Part shown: piece by piece, positions 1-18,240 of the stretch
How the letters are laid out: each line of letters opens with the position of its first letter
Position numbering within the stretch: position 1 is the first letter of the stretch
Assembly: GCF_051106095.1 (NCBI RefSeq)
Contig: NC_135794.1
Span: forward strand, 25,732,747 to 25,796,746
Direction of reading: 5' to 3'
Source of the DNA: Pogona vitticeps
Lineage: Eukaryota; Chordata; Lepidosauria; Squamata; Agamidae
Length of the DNA stretch: 64,000 bases
Made by a program: the position numbers and the translations under genes
Notes under the pieces: generated by a model
What the model was told of the DNA's origin: nothing
The model's input: only the letters and a program-made list of their open reading frames with translations
The model's database searches: none

Positions 1-5233
<5,233 letters not shown>

Positions 5234-6520
5234 ACAGCAGACATTTCCTTTTTTTGTACTCATGAAACGTGTGTTCTTTTTTATTGTAATTTTTTTACTT
5301 GAAAATCAAATGATGTTAACTTTGGTATGGATTTCCTTAATTTCCTGTTTACCCTTGTTTTTGCAATCCAGACTTTTCTTTACCTGACAGTTCTTTTTTT
5401 TTTAACTGGCATGTCATTTGCACACAGAGGTAAAAGAACAGAGCAAAACAGTGCAGATTGCAGGAGAAAGCAAGAAGAATATGCACTAAACCAGCTTAGA
5501 AACACTCTCCGTTTAAACCGTTCATGCTTTGCAGGGTTAAGAATCTTGCCTTGAAAATTCACACAGTGAGATTATACATAATTGCATGAAAATATCTATT
5601 TTTTCCCTGAAACATTTTTCATTCATATGTATTTTAAAAAAAAATTCATACTGTACACATTTCTTAGGCACATGATACCAGCAGCAACTGTAAATGAATG
5701 CAGAATTTGGTACGCATGTGTTATCTACCTCAAGGTAACAGCAGTATGTGGCAAAACATTGACCACCTGTAGTGCTTTTTGTAACGCACTTCCATATAGC
5801 CAGCATTGTTGTAGTAGGTGGTATTACAGAGAAAACTCATTCAATATTTATAAATATTCTGGTATGCATTCTTTATAGTGGGAATGTTAATATGCAGCGT
5901 TTTTATTTATTTTAGCAAATTATATTTTCTGTAATGATAGAAAGTCAAATTTTTTGGACTTGCTTTACAGATAAAGTTCTTGTTAGCACTATGGTTTATT
6001 GCCTACATCGCTGAAACAGATTAAATGACATCCCCTTATTCTGAGGTGATCCATACAGGTTTTTTTTAAAAGAGTTTTCACTTCAAGTCAGGCACTCGCT
6101 GTGTATAGGAATTTGCAGTTTGGAGGTGCCTGATCTCTACAAAGAAATTAGGAATTGTTTTATTATAAAATGCTCCTAGAAGTCTTAATTGTGTTAATTT
6201 TTTAAAAACAATTTTTGTAATGTTAGCTGTGTGCATGGAAACAATTAAGGTACAACATTACTGTAGGTTAAAAGTTCTATCTTGTCAGGCATTTTGGTTT
6301 TATTCTATGTTTTTATTGAATGATACCCTTGTCTCATTCCCAGAGCAAAGCATGAGTGTAATTAGGTTAAATGTAGCATGTAGCTAATCGGTCTTCTGGA
6401 AGTTTGTTTTGCCTTCTGGGTTCTGTTTTTGGTTTTTTATTTTTATTTGTTTGGGAAACTATGTACCATTGGCTCCCCTGTTTTAAAGAAAGAAACCAAT
6501 AAAACACGGCCAGCGAAACA
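5234..6520 (+). other. MAPK6: MAPK6 3' UTR
   Basis: A+T-rich, T-run-containing sequence between the MAPK6 stop and the only clear AATAAA downstream. The 3' end at about 6520 is inferred from the signal position; the composition changes to GC-richer DNA just after it. No open frame here resembles a protein. Confidence 0.75.
6498..6503 (+). terminator. MAPK6: Probable MAPK6 polyadenylation signal AATAAA
   Basis: Canonical AATAAA about 1.27 kb after the MAPK6 stop, with T/G-containing sequence 20-100 bases downstream. It is the first canonical signal on this strand after the stop. Confidence 0.7.
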
Positions 6521-9093
6521 GACCCTCTTGTGTCTCAGCCTGGGAATCCCTCTGGCCGCCGTGAGTGTTAAAAACAGCACAGGGTTCCTGTCTGTTCTGA
6601 GACTGAAAGAAACGATGGTGGTGGCCACAGGGGCTCATGTGTGTGGTTTTGTAGGTGAAACATCCATCAAATTTTCAGAATTGGCTCGAAAGAAAATTCT
6701 GACCTTTCAAGAAGTGAACTTTGCCCCTCCTCCAGGGCATCTCTGCCCCTGCAGATGCCTTGGGCCGATTCCCCCTTCCTTTACTGCTGGTCATACTGGG
6801 AAGGGCCTGCAGAAGTCCAGACCGCTGGAGGGAGGGGCCAAGGTGATCTTGCCCGGCTAGTCTTGAGCATCGTGGTCTTTGGAAGTTGAGGCGAGCTTCC
6901 AAGCTGGGTGATCCAGCTCTGTGCAGGGTGACCTGGGTCAAGCGGCTTGCCTGGCACAGCTTTTGTGGAAAGAGGCTTTCTTTGCCAAAGTGTGTCGCTC
7001 ATCCTTAAAACGTTCTGCATCTCTTCACCCATGATGTTTATTCCATCTTCTATTCACAATGTTGCTGGAGGTGTATGAATCCTGTTCCATAGCATCGGCG
7101 TGGGAGTGAAGAGGAGGAATTGGCCTGCTTTTATAGCTGCGAAAGAATGGATCCATTGAAGTACAGTGCCTTGTAGACAGTTTACAGTTGCCCAAGATGG
7201 GTATTCAGATTTTGATTTGGGTTTGAAGCAGGAAACGGTGCAGAAAATTTAGACCGCTCCACTACCATGCTTGCTGATTTGTTTCAGATAATTTCAAAGT
7301 ACTTGGCCAGTGCAGTGAGAATGCATGTGATACTGGAGCGGTCGTTTTCTGCGCAAAGCGTGTCGTTTTCATGCTTTGGGGCATGAATTGTAATTGGAAA
7401 CTGCGGCAGCCGGTTTCCCAGGGCTACTTGGCACCTGACCAAAGCTTAGTTTTAATAATTCGAGTATGAGAAGAATGCTCAGCAATGCTCTTTAAAAAGA
7501 GTTTAGGAAGCTTAGCTTTTTCTGCCACATTGCTGTGTCTCTCCTGATGGCTGAATCATTTTAAGCAGTCCTTTTTCACACGGCTACATCAGCTTGGGCC
7601 CTTGTGATGATGCCATCTTGGGACCTGGATTGCCGAAACCAGCAGAAAATACAGAAGTATTCTTGGAGGCCAAAAGCTGTCCCAGTTTTTGAAAACCACC
7701 ACGAGGTTCCAAGTCATTTCCATTGATCGCAGGTGGTTCCCTTCTGCGAGTTGTACTGCACTCAAAGGGTCTGAGATTTCCACCTCTCGTCTGCCTGCCT
7801 CTTGTTTCTGGTGGTCATTGAGAACCACATTTCTTATTTAATAGGTGGCAACCTGAAGCCTCCATTCCGGGTAACCCAAAACAGAATTGCTGAAGTTTTC
7901 CATGCTCATCAGTTCTGAATTCTGGCTCGGGGCTGGCTGCCGGGTAATAACGCCCTCAAATAAACTCTTCCCAGGGAAATGTCAAGCAAGGAGGTCTAAA
8001 TAGGACCTGCTAATAGAACTTAGGTAACAGTGTATCTATTGCAAAATAGGAAAGTGGCTTTTCTTTCCTCTCTGAACTCCCCAGACGACAACGAACTCTT
8101 CAGACAAAGCAACTTAGTAGACTCGAAAGCACAAACTTCCTGAAAGAGAAAAAAAATGGGGTGGAAAAGCAAGGCCTGAATGCTACAAAGCCCAGGCACT
8201 GCCCAAGGTTCCTCTCCCATTTCTCTCCTGGTCTTGATATAAAGGGGTTGCAGATTGGTGACCGCTTGCGTTTTTCTCTCCAGCCCCAGGTTTCGGTCTG
8301 CATAATATTTCTTTTGGCTGCTTTTGTTCAGTGACCGGGCTGCACTCTTGAAGTCTTTGTAATGTGCTGTGCCTGCTTTAGCAAAACCTTGGGTTCTCCT
8401 TGCATTCTAAATCCACACCATGCCGGGAGCAAGGCTGTGACAGAGGAATGCCCTTTATCTCGTTGCAGAGAGCCTGTTGTGCCATTTTGTACAAGTCTCT
8501 CTAGCTCTCCCTCGCGTGTCCCCCCCCCCCGGGTTCCTTTCTAACGCTGGATTACAGCAGGAAGCACCCCTACAACGACTTTTAAGATTGCTTTTCTAAT
8601 TTAGCAATGCAAGGGTGCCAGTCAGCTGTATTAACTGACTCAGGCTGATAAGATGGATGGCAGTCTTCCAGATACTATAAACAGAATGGGAATCGGAGCT
8701 AAGCAGGCGTTTATGAGAAAAGCCAGTATTTCGAAATAGTACAGGTGTGTTCTCTGAAGTCAGGATATGAGTGTTGTTTCCTGGTTAGCAGGAGGTACTT
8801 GCCCCAAACAGGATGATTAGGGCTGAGCCAAGAGCGCACGGCCTTACTCTATTACCCTTAAGGATCAAAGCTGAGGTCAGCGCATGGTCATTCTGTCACT
8901 ACGATCTTTGCTACTTGGATTTTGTATTTCTGTTGGGAAAGATCTGGTGGGATGAGAACGTTGCTTAGAAAACATGTGACATTGCATTTGAAAATGTATG
9001 TATTGCGATCTTCAAGGAGTTCCGTGGTCAAGTGGGAGAGAGGTGGCCTAGGTAAATAATACACTCTTCTAATTAATGCCTCTGTTTAAAAAT

Positions 9094-9112
9094 ACACACA
9101 CACACACACACA
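9094..9112. repeat. (AC)n microsatellite
   Basis: Perfect dinucleotide repeat, about nine units. Confidence 0.95.
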
Positions 9113-10545
9113 ATGTCAGTTCTGTTTAAAGCCATTTTTAAAAAGAACCCTTTTCACCTCTTCAGCTATAAAATGCTGTTGGAAATGACTACTGTGTGCT
9201 TAACAGTACAAACGAAAACGCTTCAACTGTGTTTTCCTTCACACTTCACTAATTATAGTTTTGGTGTGACCAAAATCATATGAAAAGACTAACAGCTTTT
9301 CTTGTGACTCACATGTCAGTTTGGATGAAGGTTTATTTAGGGTGTGCTTCTGCTATGGCTTGAGCAAGCTGGCACGGGAACGTTTCTGAGAAACGATTGA
9401 GAAGCAGATGGGGCTATTGGCTTCCGTTCTGCTTGTCGGCCTGTCACTCTCATTCCAGAACGGAGAGATGGTTGGGCGGGAATTTCATTTCTCTCTCTCT
9501 CTTTTTTTTTCTTGTTGCACGAGGGGTGGGTTGTTTTCCCCACAAATGTAAGAAGAATTATGCAGCAAGATATTATGTCTAGGGGGTGAGGGACGACACA
9601 GCACTGGTTCTCCCTCCCTCCATCCTCATCCACAACCCCCTCAGCATGCATGGCCTTGCCCCTTTTCACAGCCGACGTTGTTCAGCAGAATCACTGCCAA
9701 CCGGATGCCACTGTCCACAGGTTTCATAGCATCCCATGTGAATGGAGGATCTGATCCCAACGTGCATCTTGAGTTCCACTCATTCATGGGTACAAGATGG
9801 AGGTATCCCTTCGCACCTGGGGGGGGGTTGCACCCTCCCAGGTCAGGGGACATGGCTTGTGTGGCAACAGCGCCTCCCGCAGGGTGTCACCCCACTCGTT
9901 GGAATTTGGGCAAACACTTCTTACCCTTTGATATCCTTGGCCATTCTCTCCTGAAATAAATCCCTGATGTTTGGTAGTGAAGACTAGGCGCCTCTAGAAG
10001 TTCAAGATCTCTGGAAAGCTGAAAGTGGAGAACCAGGGCTTAGAGCTGCACACAGAAGAAGCCTGCCCCTGGCTCAGCAGGAAGAACCTCTCTAGCCATC
10101 AAATGTTACCAGCCCACCGCAGTGCAAGGACAGGGCTTGAGTCAGGGCTCGCTCAGAAAGGGTGCAAGTTGGTGCCTGCACTTGTGGGCGAGCTCTCCCA
10201 CTGAGTCACTGGACTCTGCCCTCGGTCTCTGGGATTAAGGGCACAAGCAGGAGCTGTTCGTTCCGAGGACGAGATTTCAGCTGGCCTTGATCTGTGCTCC
10301 AGATGAATGTATAGAACCAGCTCTGGTGATCCAATCAGCTGAACTGGGAGTTCTATGAACCACCCCCAACCGGCCCCTTTCCTTCACCTGCCAAGGTGGC
10401 CAGCAAAGGGCCCCGAGCCCTGCCTTCTGCAACATGGACCAAAGGCTGCAGTCCAGTTGTCCTCTCCTCCTCACTTAAAATCTGTTGCCTTTTTAAATAT
10501 AGGCATATATAAATATAACATTATGAGACTGAAATGTCTCTCTCT

Positions 10546-10564
10546 CACACACACACACACACAC
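10546..10564. repeat. (CA)n microsatellite
   Basis: Perfect dinucleotide repeat following a short TCTC run. Confidence 0.95.
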
Positions 10565-10847
10565 CTCAGTCCCCTTTTTATACGGGACATTTTTTTTCAA
10601 GTGCTTCCTACTGATCTTGCAAGCCTGGCAGCTAAAAAATTGGCTCATCAAAAAACAAGCAAACAACTAAATATATATTCCTTGGTCAGAACCAGCTTCC
10701 CACCATTTTTAATGAACCCACTAATAAAGGAGCAGGGTGTGCAGAAAAGGCTTTGTGTGCTAATGACAGTTGGAAAAGTCACACGAGTCGCAGGCCTGGG
10801 TGGGGACAGAACAGCCCGGCTTAGAAGAGTGTTCGGAAAAGTTACTC

Positions 10848-10890
10848 CTTGGACTACAACTGCCATAATCTCAGGAAATCTTGTTGGCTG
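10848..10890. repeat. Single end of a fold-back (ACTACAACTCCC-type) repeat
   Basis: Contains GGACTACAACTGCCATAATCT, cognate to the ends of the fold-back elements at 37197-37241 and 44298-44352. Only one arm is clear. Confidence 0.4.
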
Positions 10891-11783
10891 AAGGATCTGA
10901 GGCATTGTTGCTCTGGAACAGTGGGTTTTGCCCCCAACCCATCCAGAGGGGGACGCGGCTCCGGGACGCTTAGCCTGTTAACCAAGTATGTTCCCAGAGC
11001 AGCTGGGATACTGGAGAAGGGGTTGCGGGGGGGGGGGGGGAAGAGAGAGAGAATGTTGGCTTTAATTCTGAATTACTTGGTGTATTAAGTGTCCCTTCCT
11101 ACCTTTAAGAAAAATATATATATAATAACATTCACAGGCATGCCATGAAGGCCCTGGACCTTGGTTGGCTGCAAGCCATGATCGGGTTAAATCTGGGAGA
11201 ATCAACAGAACCAGCCCTGATTTTATCAAAACAAAATCATTTAAAAAAATTATTGAGTGTTACTAAATGGGGCAGACTCTCCTCCCCCCCACCCCCACTG
11301 CGTACACATGCAAACACACACACACCCAGATGAAAAGTGATTCTTGGTCATAATTGTTCAAGATAAGGGCAAGATTATCCAAGCCTTGACTGTTTCTCCG
11401 GAACCGTCTGTATAAAACAGATCATCTTCTATTTATAACTGCAAATTTACGCTCCTTACGAAGTCAATAGCAGAGGTCCTCACTTCTCCCTGCTGGAAAG
11501 ATGGATATCAAAGGCTGAAGTTGTTGTTGTTGTAATTGGCCAGGCTTATCCTGCTCTATAAAATGAAATTGGCCTTTGGATGCAGGAAAAGGCAGGAAAA
11601 GGTGCCTTGGCAGGACGGACCCCTCCCAGCCAGCCAGCCAGCCGGGGGGGGGCAGATGGGGGGATTTTGCAACCTGGAATCCAGGCACTTCCCCTCTGCA
11701 TCCTATTGCTTTTCAGGAAGAAACGAGTTGCCCTTCACAAATACTGTATAGGGAGAAACAGATGTTTTCGTGAATGTAAACTG

Positions 11784-11820
11784 AGTCTCTCTCTCTCTCT
11801 CTCTCTTTTTTTTTTTTTTT
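11784..11820. repeat. (CT)n followed by poly-T
   Basis: About nine CT units running directly into about 14 T. Simple-sequence tract. Confidence 0.9.
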
Positions 11821-12349
11821 GGTAACGTCAACTGTCTTGGAGCCCCTAAAAGGACGTTATCTCCTCTATCACCACATCCATTGGGTCAACCGGCTGCTTC
11901 ACCCGCCGCATGCAGGAAGAAGGTGGACCCCTGTCTCATGTGGCCTCTGTGCCTGGCCCTCTGCACCCCATGGGAAGGCTGCTCTCGCCTGGAAAGGCCG
12001 GCCAGGGCCCAGGCGGCTCACCTTCTTGCCACTCAACTCCTTTTTTCTAGGGCTCTTCCAGGAGCCGAGAGGGAAACAAGGAGGGCCCCGTGCCAGCGTT
12101 TGCTCCTGGCCGCGTTCCTGCCGCTCAGAGTTCCTTGGCTTTGCCCCGGGAGGAGCAACAGGGAACGAGGAAGGTCTGCTGGACCTCCCCGAGCGGTAGA
12201 TCGGATCTTGTCTTCTGCGAACCTTATTTCTGATGTTGTTGTTTGAAACCAGAGAGCGTACAAAACAGCTGGCTTTTCAAAGGCTTTAATTTTCCTGAGG
12301 CTCAACGGTCCTGTGGTAAATATTAACAGCTGTGAAGGGAAGTGTAGCT

Positions 12350-12960
12350 GGCGGTGGGGGGGGCGGCGGTGTGGGGGGGAAATGAATCAGCCTTTGTCAT
12401 CCATGCAAAACAAGAGGGAAAAGCCAATGGCCCAGCCAAGAAGGGGAACAGGGCGGCAGAGCGCAAGACCGGCGGAGCCTGCCCGGTGAGCTCAGAGGCC
12501 GGTCGTGGGCCTCGGAGGGCAGGCAGGCCTTCCGCAGGCGCCCCTGTTGTTCCAGGGAGCCCTGGACCAGAGACCTCGGGGAGAAGCAGGCTCTCCCTCC
12601 CTCCACGGGCGTGCTATCTGCCCCTCCTGCTGGAGACATTTGCCCCCCAGGACGGGAGTGTCAGGAGGAGCCCTGGGACTACCAGGTGGGAAGTGGGAGC
12701 AGACATCGCTCCCTTTGTGAGACGGATGCGAGGGACCCGCCTGCTGTCGCCAAGTCAGATCGTGCTCCCGAACAGACGGGGGAAACGCTCCTCGGCTGTG
12801 GGTGACCCTCCCCAGAGGCCTGCATGGGCGAGGGTCAAGGGACGTTTCCCAGGCTCGGTCTTGCTCAAAGCGTCGGCCAGGGAGCCCAAGCTGTCCTCTG
12901 CACAGAGCGGCTGGCTGTGTAGGGATGGTGCTGGGAGGCCAGGGAGGGATCCAGACCCCT
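12350..12960. other. GC-rich intergenic stretch, long spurious frames
   Basis: G/C-rich with several overlapping long open frames on both strands and no recognisable protein. Read as a composition effect. Whether it holds a noncoding transcript cannot be told from sequence. Confidence 0.5.
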
Positions 12961-13100
12961 TGTTGTTTAGTCATGTCCGACTCTTCGTAAACCCCCCCCC
13001 CCAGGGACCAGAGCACATGCCAGGCCCTCCCGTCTTCCATGGCCTCCCGGAGTTGGGTCAAAGTCACGTTGGTCGCTTTGATGACCCTGTGTTCGGGACC
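12961..13100 (+). mobile_element. BovB (RTE) LINE-related fragment
   Basis: GTTGTTTAGTCATGTCCGAC followed by TCTTCGTAAAC, GGACCAGAGCACATGCCAGG and TTGGGTCAAAGTCACGTTGG are the well-known BovB block of squamates (and ruminants), interrupted by a C-run. No coding part remains. BovB is abundant in Squamata through horizontal transfer, which supports the host assignment. Confidence 0.75.
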
Positions 13101-16100
13101 TTCATATTAGGGACCGTTAAAGGCTCCGTGGGGGTTGCCGTCCATTGGTCTTTTTCGCCCTGGCCCGGGAGAGGGGGGGGAGCATGCTCTGCTTTTGCAC
13201 GGGAAAGGCTCCTTTCTGCGCCCCGGGAGACCTTCCATGGGCAAAAGAAAAGCCCTCGGCCTCAATCCCGGCGGGCGGCGAGGAGGCTCCTTCCCTTGGG
13301 AGCTTCGCTCAGGGTGGGGCTGCCAACACTGGAAAAGGATGGGGGGGTGGCTCTTGGTATTTTTTGACACCATACACATGGAGGCTCCTTCGCAACCTGT
13401 AGAATGAGGCCTGGTGAGGGGAACCAGTGTCCTTTACCTCTTGGGGGAGCCCTGCCCGTCGCTGGCGGAGGGGATGCCTGGGAGGTGAGAGGCCGGGGGG
13501 GGGCGCTTGGGCGAGAGAAGGGGCGGGGGTCCCACCGAAGTGGGCGGGGCGTCAAAGCAGCCCCCTCCCAGCTGCTTTGGGTGGAACAGGACACTTGGGG
13601 CCCACAGACAGCGGCGTGTGCAAAGGGAGGGCGAGGTGGACAGCCCCGCTGTGTTCCCTGATAAGAGGCTGCCCTCTGGCCCCGTTCTCCCTCCAGGTGT
13701 CCTATGGGGTTATCTCTACTCAGCAGCAAACAGGATTAACTGACCACTTGACCCAGTTCTCTCCAGAAACACTGCCTGGATGGCCTCTTCCTTTTGTCCC
13801 CTGCAAAGTGACACAGAAAGCAGAAAGAGGGGACAACCGGGAGGGACCCCGTCTGCCCATCACCAGGAGCCCAAAACAGCCCTGGATTGCGTCAAAGGCC
13901 AAGCAGGACCTCCCCAAGATGGGCCGAGAAGGCAGCTTGGGAGTCAAGTGTCCTGGATACCGACTTCAGAGTTATGGGCCTGGAAGGGCTGGTTCCAATA
14001 AAACTCCCAACCTTCAGTCCAGATGTCTAAGAGTTAAGCACTCAAAGCCATTGGCCCAGATGGCTTTTATCCATCCCTTCGGGTTCCTTAAACATGTGAA
14101 ACTCCAGTTCTTTCAATCCATAACAGGAAGACCTTCGCCAATTGGGATTCCATTCTTTAAAATGAACAGAAATTAAAACGCTCACCTATCCTGACAGGGA
14201 CCGTTCTATTCACACAGGCACCTTCAATACTTCTTAAAATCGCAGAATTCTTTTCGTTCACCCCCACCCAGGAAAAAAACAACAAAACAGGGGAAGACAT
14301 GAGTAAGCTTGAGCACATTCTTGTCAAAGGCAAACCGAAATGGAGTGCTTGCTTATAAGGCACAAACCAGCCCTCTCTGGCTCTGGCACGCAGCCGCTCT
14401 TTGCTTCTGCTCCTGACCTCCTTCCTTGGATGCTCTCAGGATCAAGTGTCAAAGAGGTTCCTTCTCCTCTGCCACAGCCCTGGCTCCTGTTTTCCCATTT
14501 CTTTTCCTGTTTGGCATGCCTGCTATTTGGCATCCTGCTCCTGGCCACACGTGCCCTGCAGACAGCATTTCAGCAGCCCTTAAAGCCCAAGAACTGGATA
14601 GATGCGGGAAAACAAGCCGCCGCCGTCTGCGCTCCCCTTTTGAGGTCTCCTTGTGATGTTTTCTTTCCCTTGTGTTGATGGAGGAGGAGGAGGAGGAAAG
14701 CGCTCTTTAGCAGACCTTTGCCAGGAGGACGCCGAGGTTGAAAACAGATCTGGAGGTCTGTGAGGCAAACATGACAGACCTTCTTGAATCTCGGCGTGGG
14801 GACTTCTTGCCCCCGTGTCTAAAAGCGGCTTTCGAAAGCATCATCTCCTCTTCCCACTCTCAGCTTGCTGCAAAGGCAAATACATAAAACAGGAACATGA
14901 AAAAAGGGCCAGCTGTTATTTCTGCATCTCCATCTAGGGATAGGCAAATGTCAGCGGGTGTCCTGCTCTTCTTTTCTTTTCATGCCCGACAAGAAAATTT
15001 GTCCATGATAGCAAAACCAAGACCGGTTTGTGGCACCAGAAAGTTATTTATAAGTAATGTCTCCATCTCTGTGAGGTGCCCCGGGCTCCTGAGTGCTTTC
15101 AACACCCCTGCATGTTTTGGCAACTTAAAACTGCTGTCTTGGAGGGCAGCTTCAGAGGTGGTTTGAGGGGCGCTGTGCCAACCCAAGGGGGGTGGGCAGG
15201 CTTCGGCATGATCCGGAGAGACAGAAAGCTAAAAGGAGGCCAGGCTGGCTTCACAAAGCCAAACCAGAGAGGACAGCTTCAGGGGTGGCCATGGAAGGTG
15301 ATCTTGTGTTCTTTTCCTCCCTGGGAGGAGACCTCAAGGGGATGTGAGTCTCCCAGGGGACACTCCCAGACCTGTCGCCCACTTGCCATCCCACCCATTG
15401 CCATTGCTGTCAAAATGGGGAGAGGCTAGCAGGGGGCTTTCTTCCAGAAGGTGGGGGAGGGAGGCTTACTCTCTCTCACTGTGCAACATATATGCCTATT
15501 TACAGAGGAGGTGGAGGTCATTCTCGACTTGGGGACTGGGGACCTGGAACCCCAAGAGGCCACCGAAATACATGAAATAAAACTGGAAATGGGTAAAGGT
15601 CCATTTCACACTTTTGGGGGGGGGGAAGTGGAAGAAGGCTACGGAGGCGTCAAGTTGTGCAGAGCAGCCTGTGCCCGATTTGAAAGTTGAACTATCTCTC
15701 TTGGACATTTCCAGCGGCTGCAACTTACCTCCTTCCTACTTTGAGAAAAGAAGGGGAAGGATATCTGGAGGCTGAAAAAAATACCTTTGGGGTGGGTGCA
15801 CTTTGCTTCCCCCAAACCATGAGGTCCGGCATGGCTGCAGGTCCACCCTCAAACCGTTCTGTCTGGTTTCATCCCTGGGAATCCCTGGTCTTGTCAAGTG
15901 CTTACTGTTGGGCTTGGAGGTGTCCATGGTTGGTGCAAGGCTGCTCACGGGGGGCATCTCAGTGGCAGAGCTTCTGCTTGGCACCCCAGAAGGCCCCTGG
16001 TTCCCTCCCTGGGCAGCCTCTCCTGGGGAGCTGAGCTGCCTTCAGTGATGACAAGGCTGGGCTATGATACTGGGCTCCAGGATGGGGCCAGATGCCCGAA

Positions 16101-18146
16101 AGCTGCCACAGCAACGTTCTGGGGATAGAAGGGCCTGAGCCCTCCCCTGGCCAGCGTTGTCTGTTTCGCCAAAGATGAAGCGCCCAGTCCTCTCAAACGA
16201 TTATTTTAATGAGAAGATTGTGCTTCTAACCAGATCACTCCCATCAACAAGACTTAAAAGGCTCGGCGTGGTTTGGATGGAGTCCAGAGGAGCCGAGGTA
16301 GACTCCCCAAACCGTCCCTGCTGTTTTCTCAGGCTTCTGGCCAAACGGGGCCGACTTGGTTGAACAGATCCCTTTCTTGGAGAAATGCCTGTGACTCGCC
16401 CGCATTTGCACGGGACAGTTTCAGAGTGACGTGTCTCATTGCCACACCTGAAATGTCAAAATCTGCCTTACCCAACCCGGTCTAGAATGATGACTGTGCC
16501 ACCCAACAATTGCCTCTCGCACAGCAGGTTTAGAAGGCCACCTTGCCTTGGCATTGGACTGTGAGTAATTCAAAGGACTTGGGCAAAACCGACGCATCCA
16601 CATGACCCCAGCAGTTCCTCTTTAAAAGTTGTGAGGAGTCCCTTTCCCGCCCGCGGTTAACAGGTTTTATTTTTAAGGAGGTAACAAACAAGAGTTGAAT
16701 GTTTTGCCCCTTCAGAGTGAGAGCAATACTTCCTGGCCTCGCTCTGATTTGGCTTGGTGCCTTTGTAAGAGCACACAAGAATGTAGATTAGTAGAAATGT
16801 TACTCATTTGGAGAAGGTTCTCTGCCTCCCTGCTAGAATTGTTTTTTTTTCCTCATTTCAATTTGGAAAATGGTCCGTTATGATGGTGTCTGACCCGAAA
16901 GGGGAGTTGCAAATTTTGTGCCAAATTTTCACACTTTTAAAAAGTAACATCATCATCCTTTCTAGGCCTAAGTACACTAATAATGTAATGGGCGTGATTA
17001 AACTGTGAACCTCTTCCTGCCAGAGGACAATTAGACCTCTGATTACAGAGAGCAGCGAATCTCCTCCCTGACTTTGCTATGTGTATTTCCTGTGCTCTCC
17101 ACGCGCCCTTAATTTCATCCTGGCCTACTAATGAGAGACACCATGACCAGAGGGGGTGGGGAGATTTCTTGCATGAATGCTGCCAGGCGAGAGGCAAAAG
17201 AGGGAGGGAGGGAGGGAGAAAGGGAGGCCATGAGGCTAGAGAGGAAAATGGCTGCTTCGGCTCTGTGGAGGAGAGCACGAGGAGGACATGTTTCCCAAGA
17301 GCTGGGGAGTCAAGTCACAGGCTCAGAACCCACCCCAAATTTGGAGGGGTTGGCGCAACACGTTATTCGGATATTCCTCCTTTTCCTGTCTCCTTGTCTT
17401 CCCCCAGCCACCCACCCACCCTCTCCTTCTGAAGCTCTGTTTCAAAGCATAAATGTGGTCCCCACCGCTCGAGACCCAAGTCCGATAAGGTCGGAAGGAA
17501 TGGATGTGCTTCCCTGGCAGAAAAAGCGGCCACTGAGCGCCGTGGAGAGAGGAGAATGTTTCCATGGCCTTGTGGGGGGGGGGGCAGCTTTAATGCCCAG
17601 GCGTGTCCGTCTCCCCGTTTGGCTCTGGGACTCCTTTTCTTGACCAGAAGGAAAGCAGGACCGCTGGGTCAGTGGAAATAAGGAGGAAGACAAAGCCAGC
17701 AGACGGAGCAGAGAGTCCCTGAGTTTTCCAGTGCCAGGAGGACGGACGGCATCCCAAATATGCTGCCAAGCATGTTGAGCGAGGCTCCTCTCCTGAGGCT
17801 CTCTGTGCCCTCCCTGCCTTGCTGTGATAAAGCACTTTCCCTGGAACTCAAAACTGCTTTCGGAAGCCGCTTCGGGCTACAGCACCCTCTGCTGAATGTT
17901 TGCAAAGGAAGACTCGTTGTGAGTTAGAAGGTCCACCCGCTGCACGGCTGCTCTGAGATCCGTTGGGTAGTCTTCCTTTCAGGACCAAAAGGGCACATGA
18001 GACACCAAAGAAAAATGCATATGCTTCGCTATTAGCCTGCTTTCCCTGCCGGAACAGGATTTTCTCTTAGGTAAGGGTAAATCAGACTTGCAAATGGAGC
18101 CTGTCTTTACCTTCCAGTGATGGATCACAAAAGAAAGTATGCCCAA
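13101..18146. other. Intergenic, no gene seen
   Basis: GC-rich to about 13700, then mixed. It contains G-runs (13497, 15618, 17573), an AGG repeat near 14681 and GGAGGGAGGG runs near 17201. A less GC-rich island at 16840-17150 is listed separately. No splice-bounded coding exon was found. Confidence 0.55.
16840..17150. promoter_or_regulatory. Candidate conserved noncoding element
   Basis: A+T-richer, non-repetitive island between GC-rich flanks, with clustered homeodomain-type TAAT/ATTA cores (CACTAATAATG, GTGATTAAAC, CTGATTACAG, CTACTAATGAG). Composition only; conservation has not been tested. Confidence 0.3.
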
Positions 18147-18240
18147 ATACAGGATACATGTTAGGCATCCTTCAGCCTCGAAAGACTATGGTAACGTGCT
18201 CTGTATGGAGGACTCTGTATGTCCTCCATACAGGATACAT
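18147..18240 (-). mobile_element. 5'-truncated LINE tail with 13-bp target duplications
   Basis: ATACAGGATACAT occurs at 18147-18159 and again at 18228-18240 and brackets a 68-bp insert. Read on the minus strand, the insert ends CTTTCGAGGCTGAAGGATGCC, the 3' end of a squamate non-LTR element also present at 29046-29147 in the other orientation. The truncated insert and perfect duplications indicate a retroposed copy. The family name is not certain. Confidence 0.7.
18200..18230. repeat. Perfect 12-bp inverted repeat (hairpin)
   Basis: TGTATGGAGGAC, a 7-base loop, then GTCCTCCATACA: a perfect stem at the 5' junction of the truncated LINE tail. Confidence 0.85.

Larger units (their letters stand above)
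6521..12349. other. Intergenic, no gene seen
   Basis: No frame here shows a known domain or splice-bounded coding pattern. Contents: C-run at about 8521, CA repeats (9094, 10546), G-runs near 9821 and 11029, one half of a fold-back repeat at about 10848, a CT/T tract at 11784-11820. The remainder is unique-looking sequence. Confidence 0.6.

Noticed and set aside
12354-13367. 337-codon plus-strand open frame
   Set aside because: GC-rich chance frame that runs through the BovB fragment and G/C runs; no recognisable domain or splice pattern.
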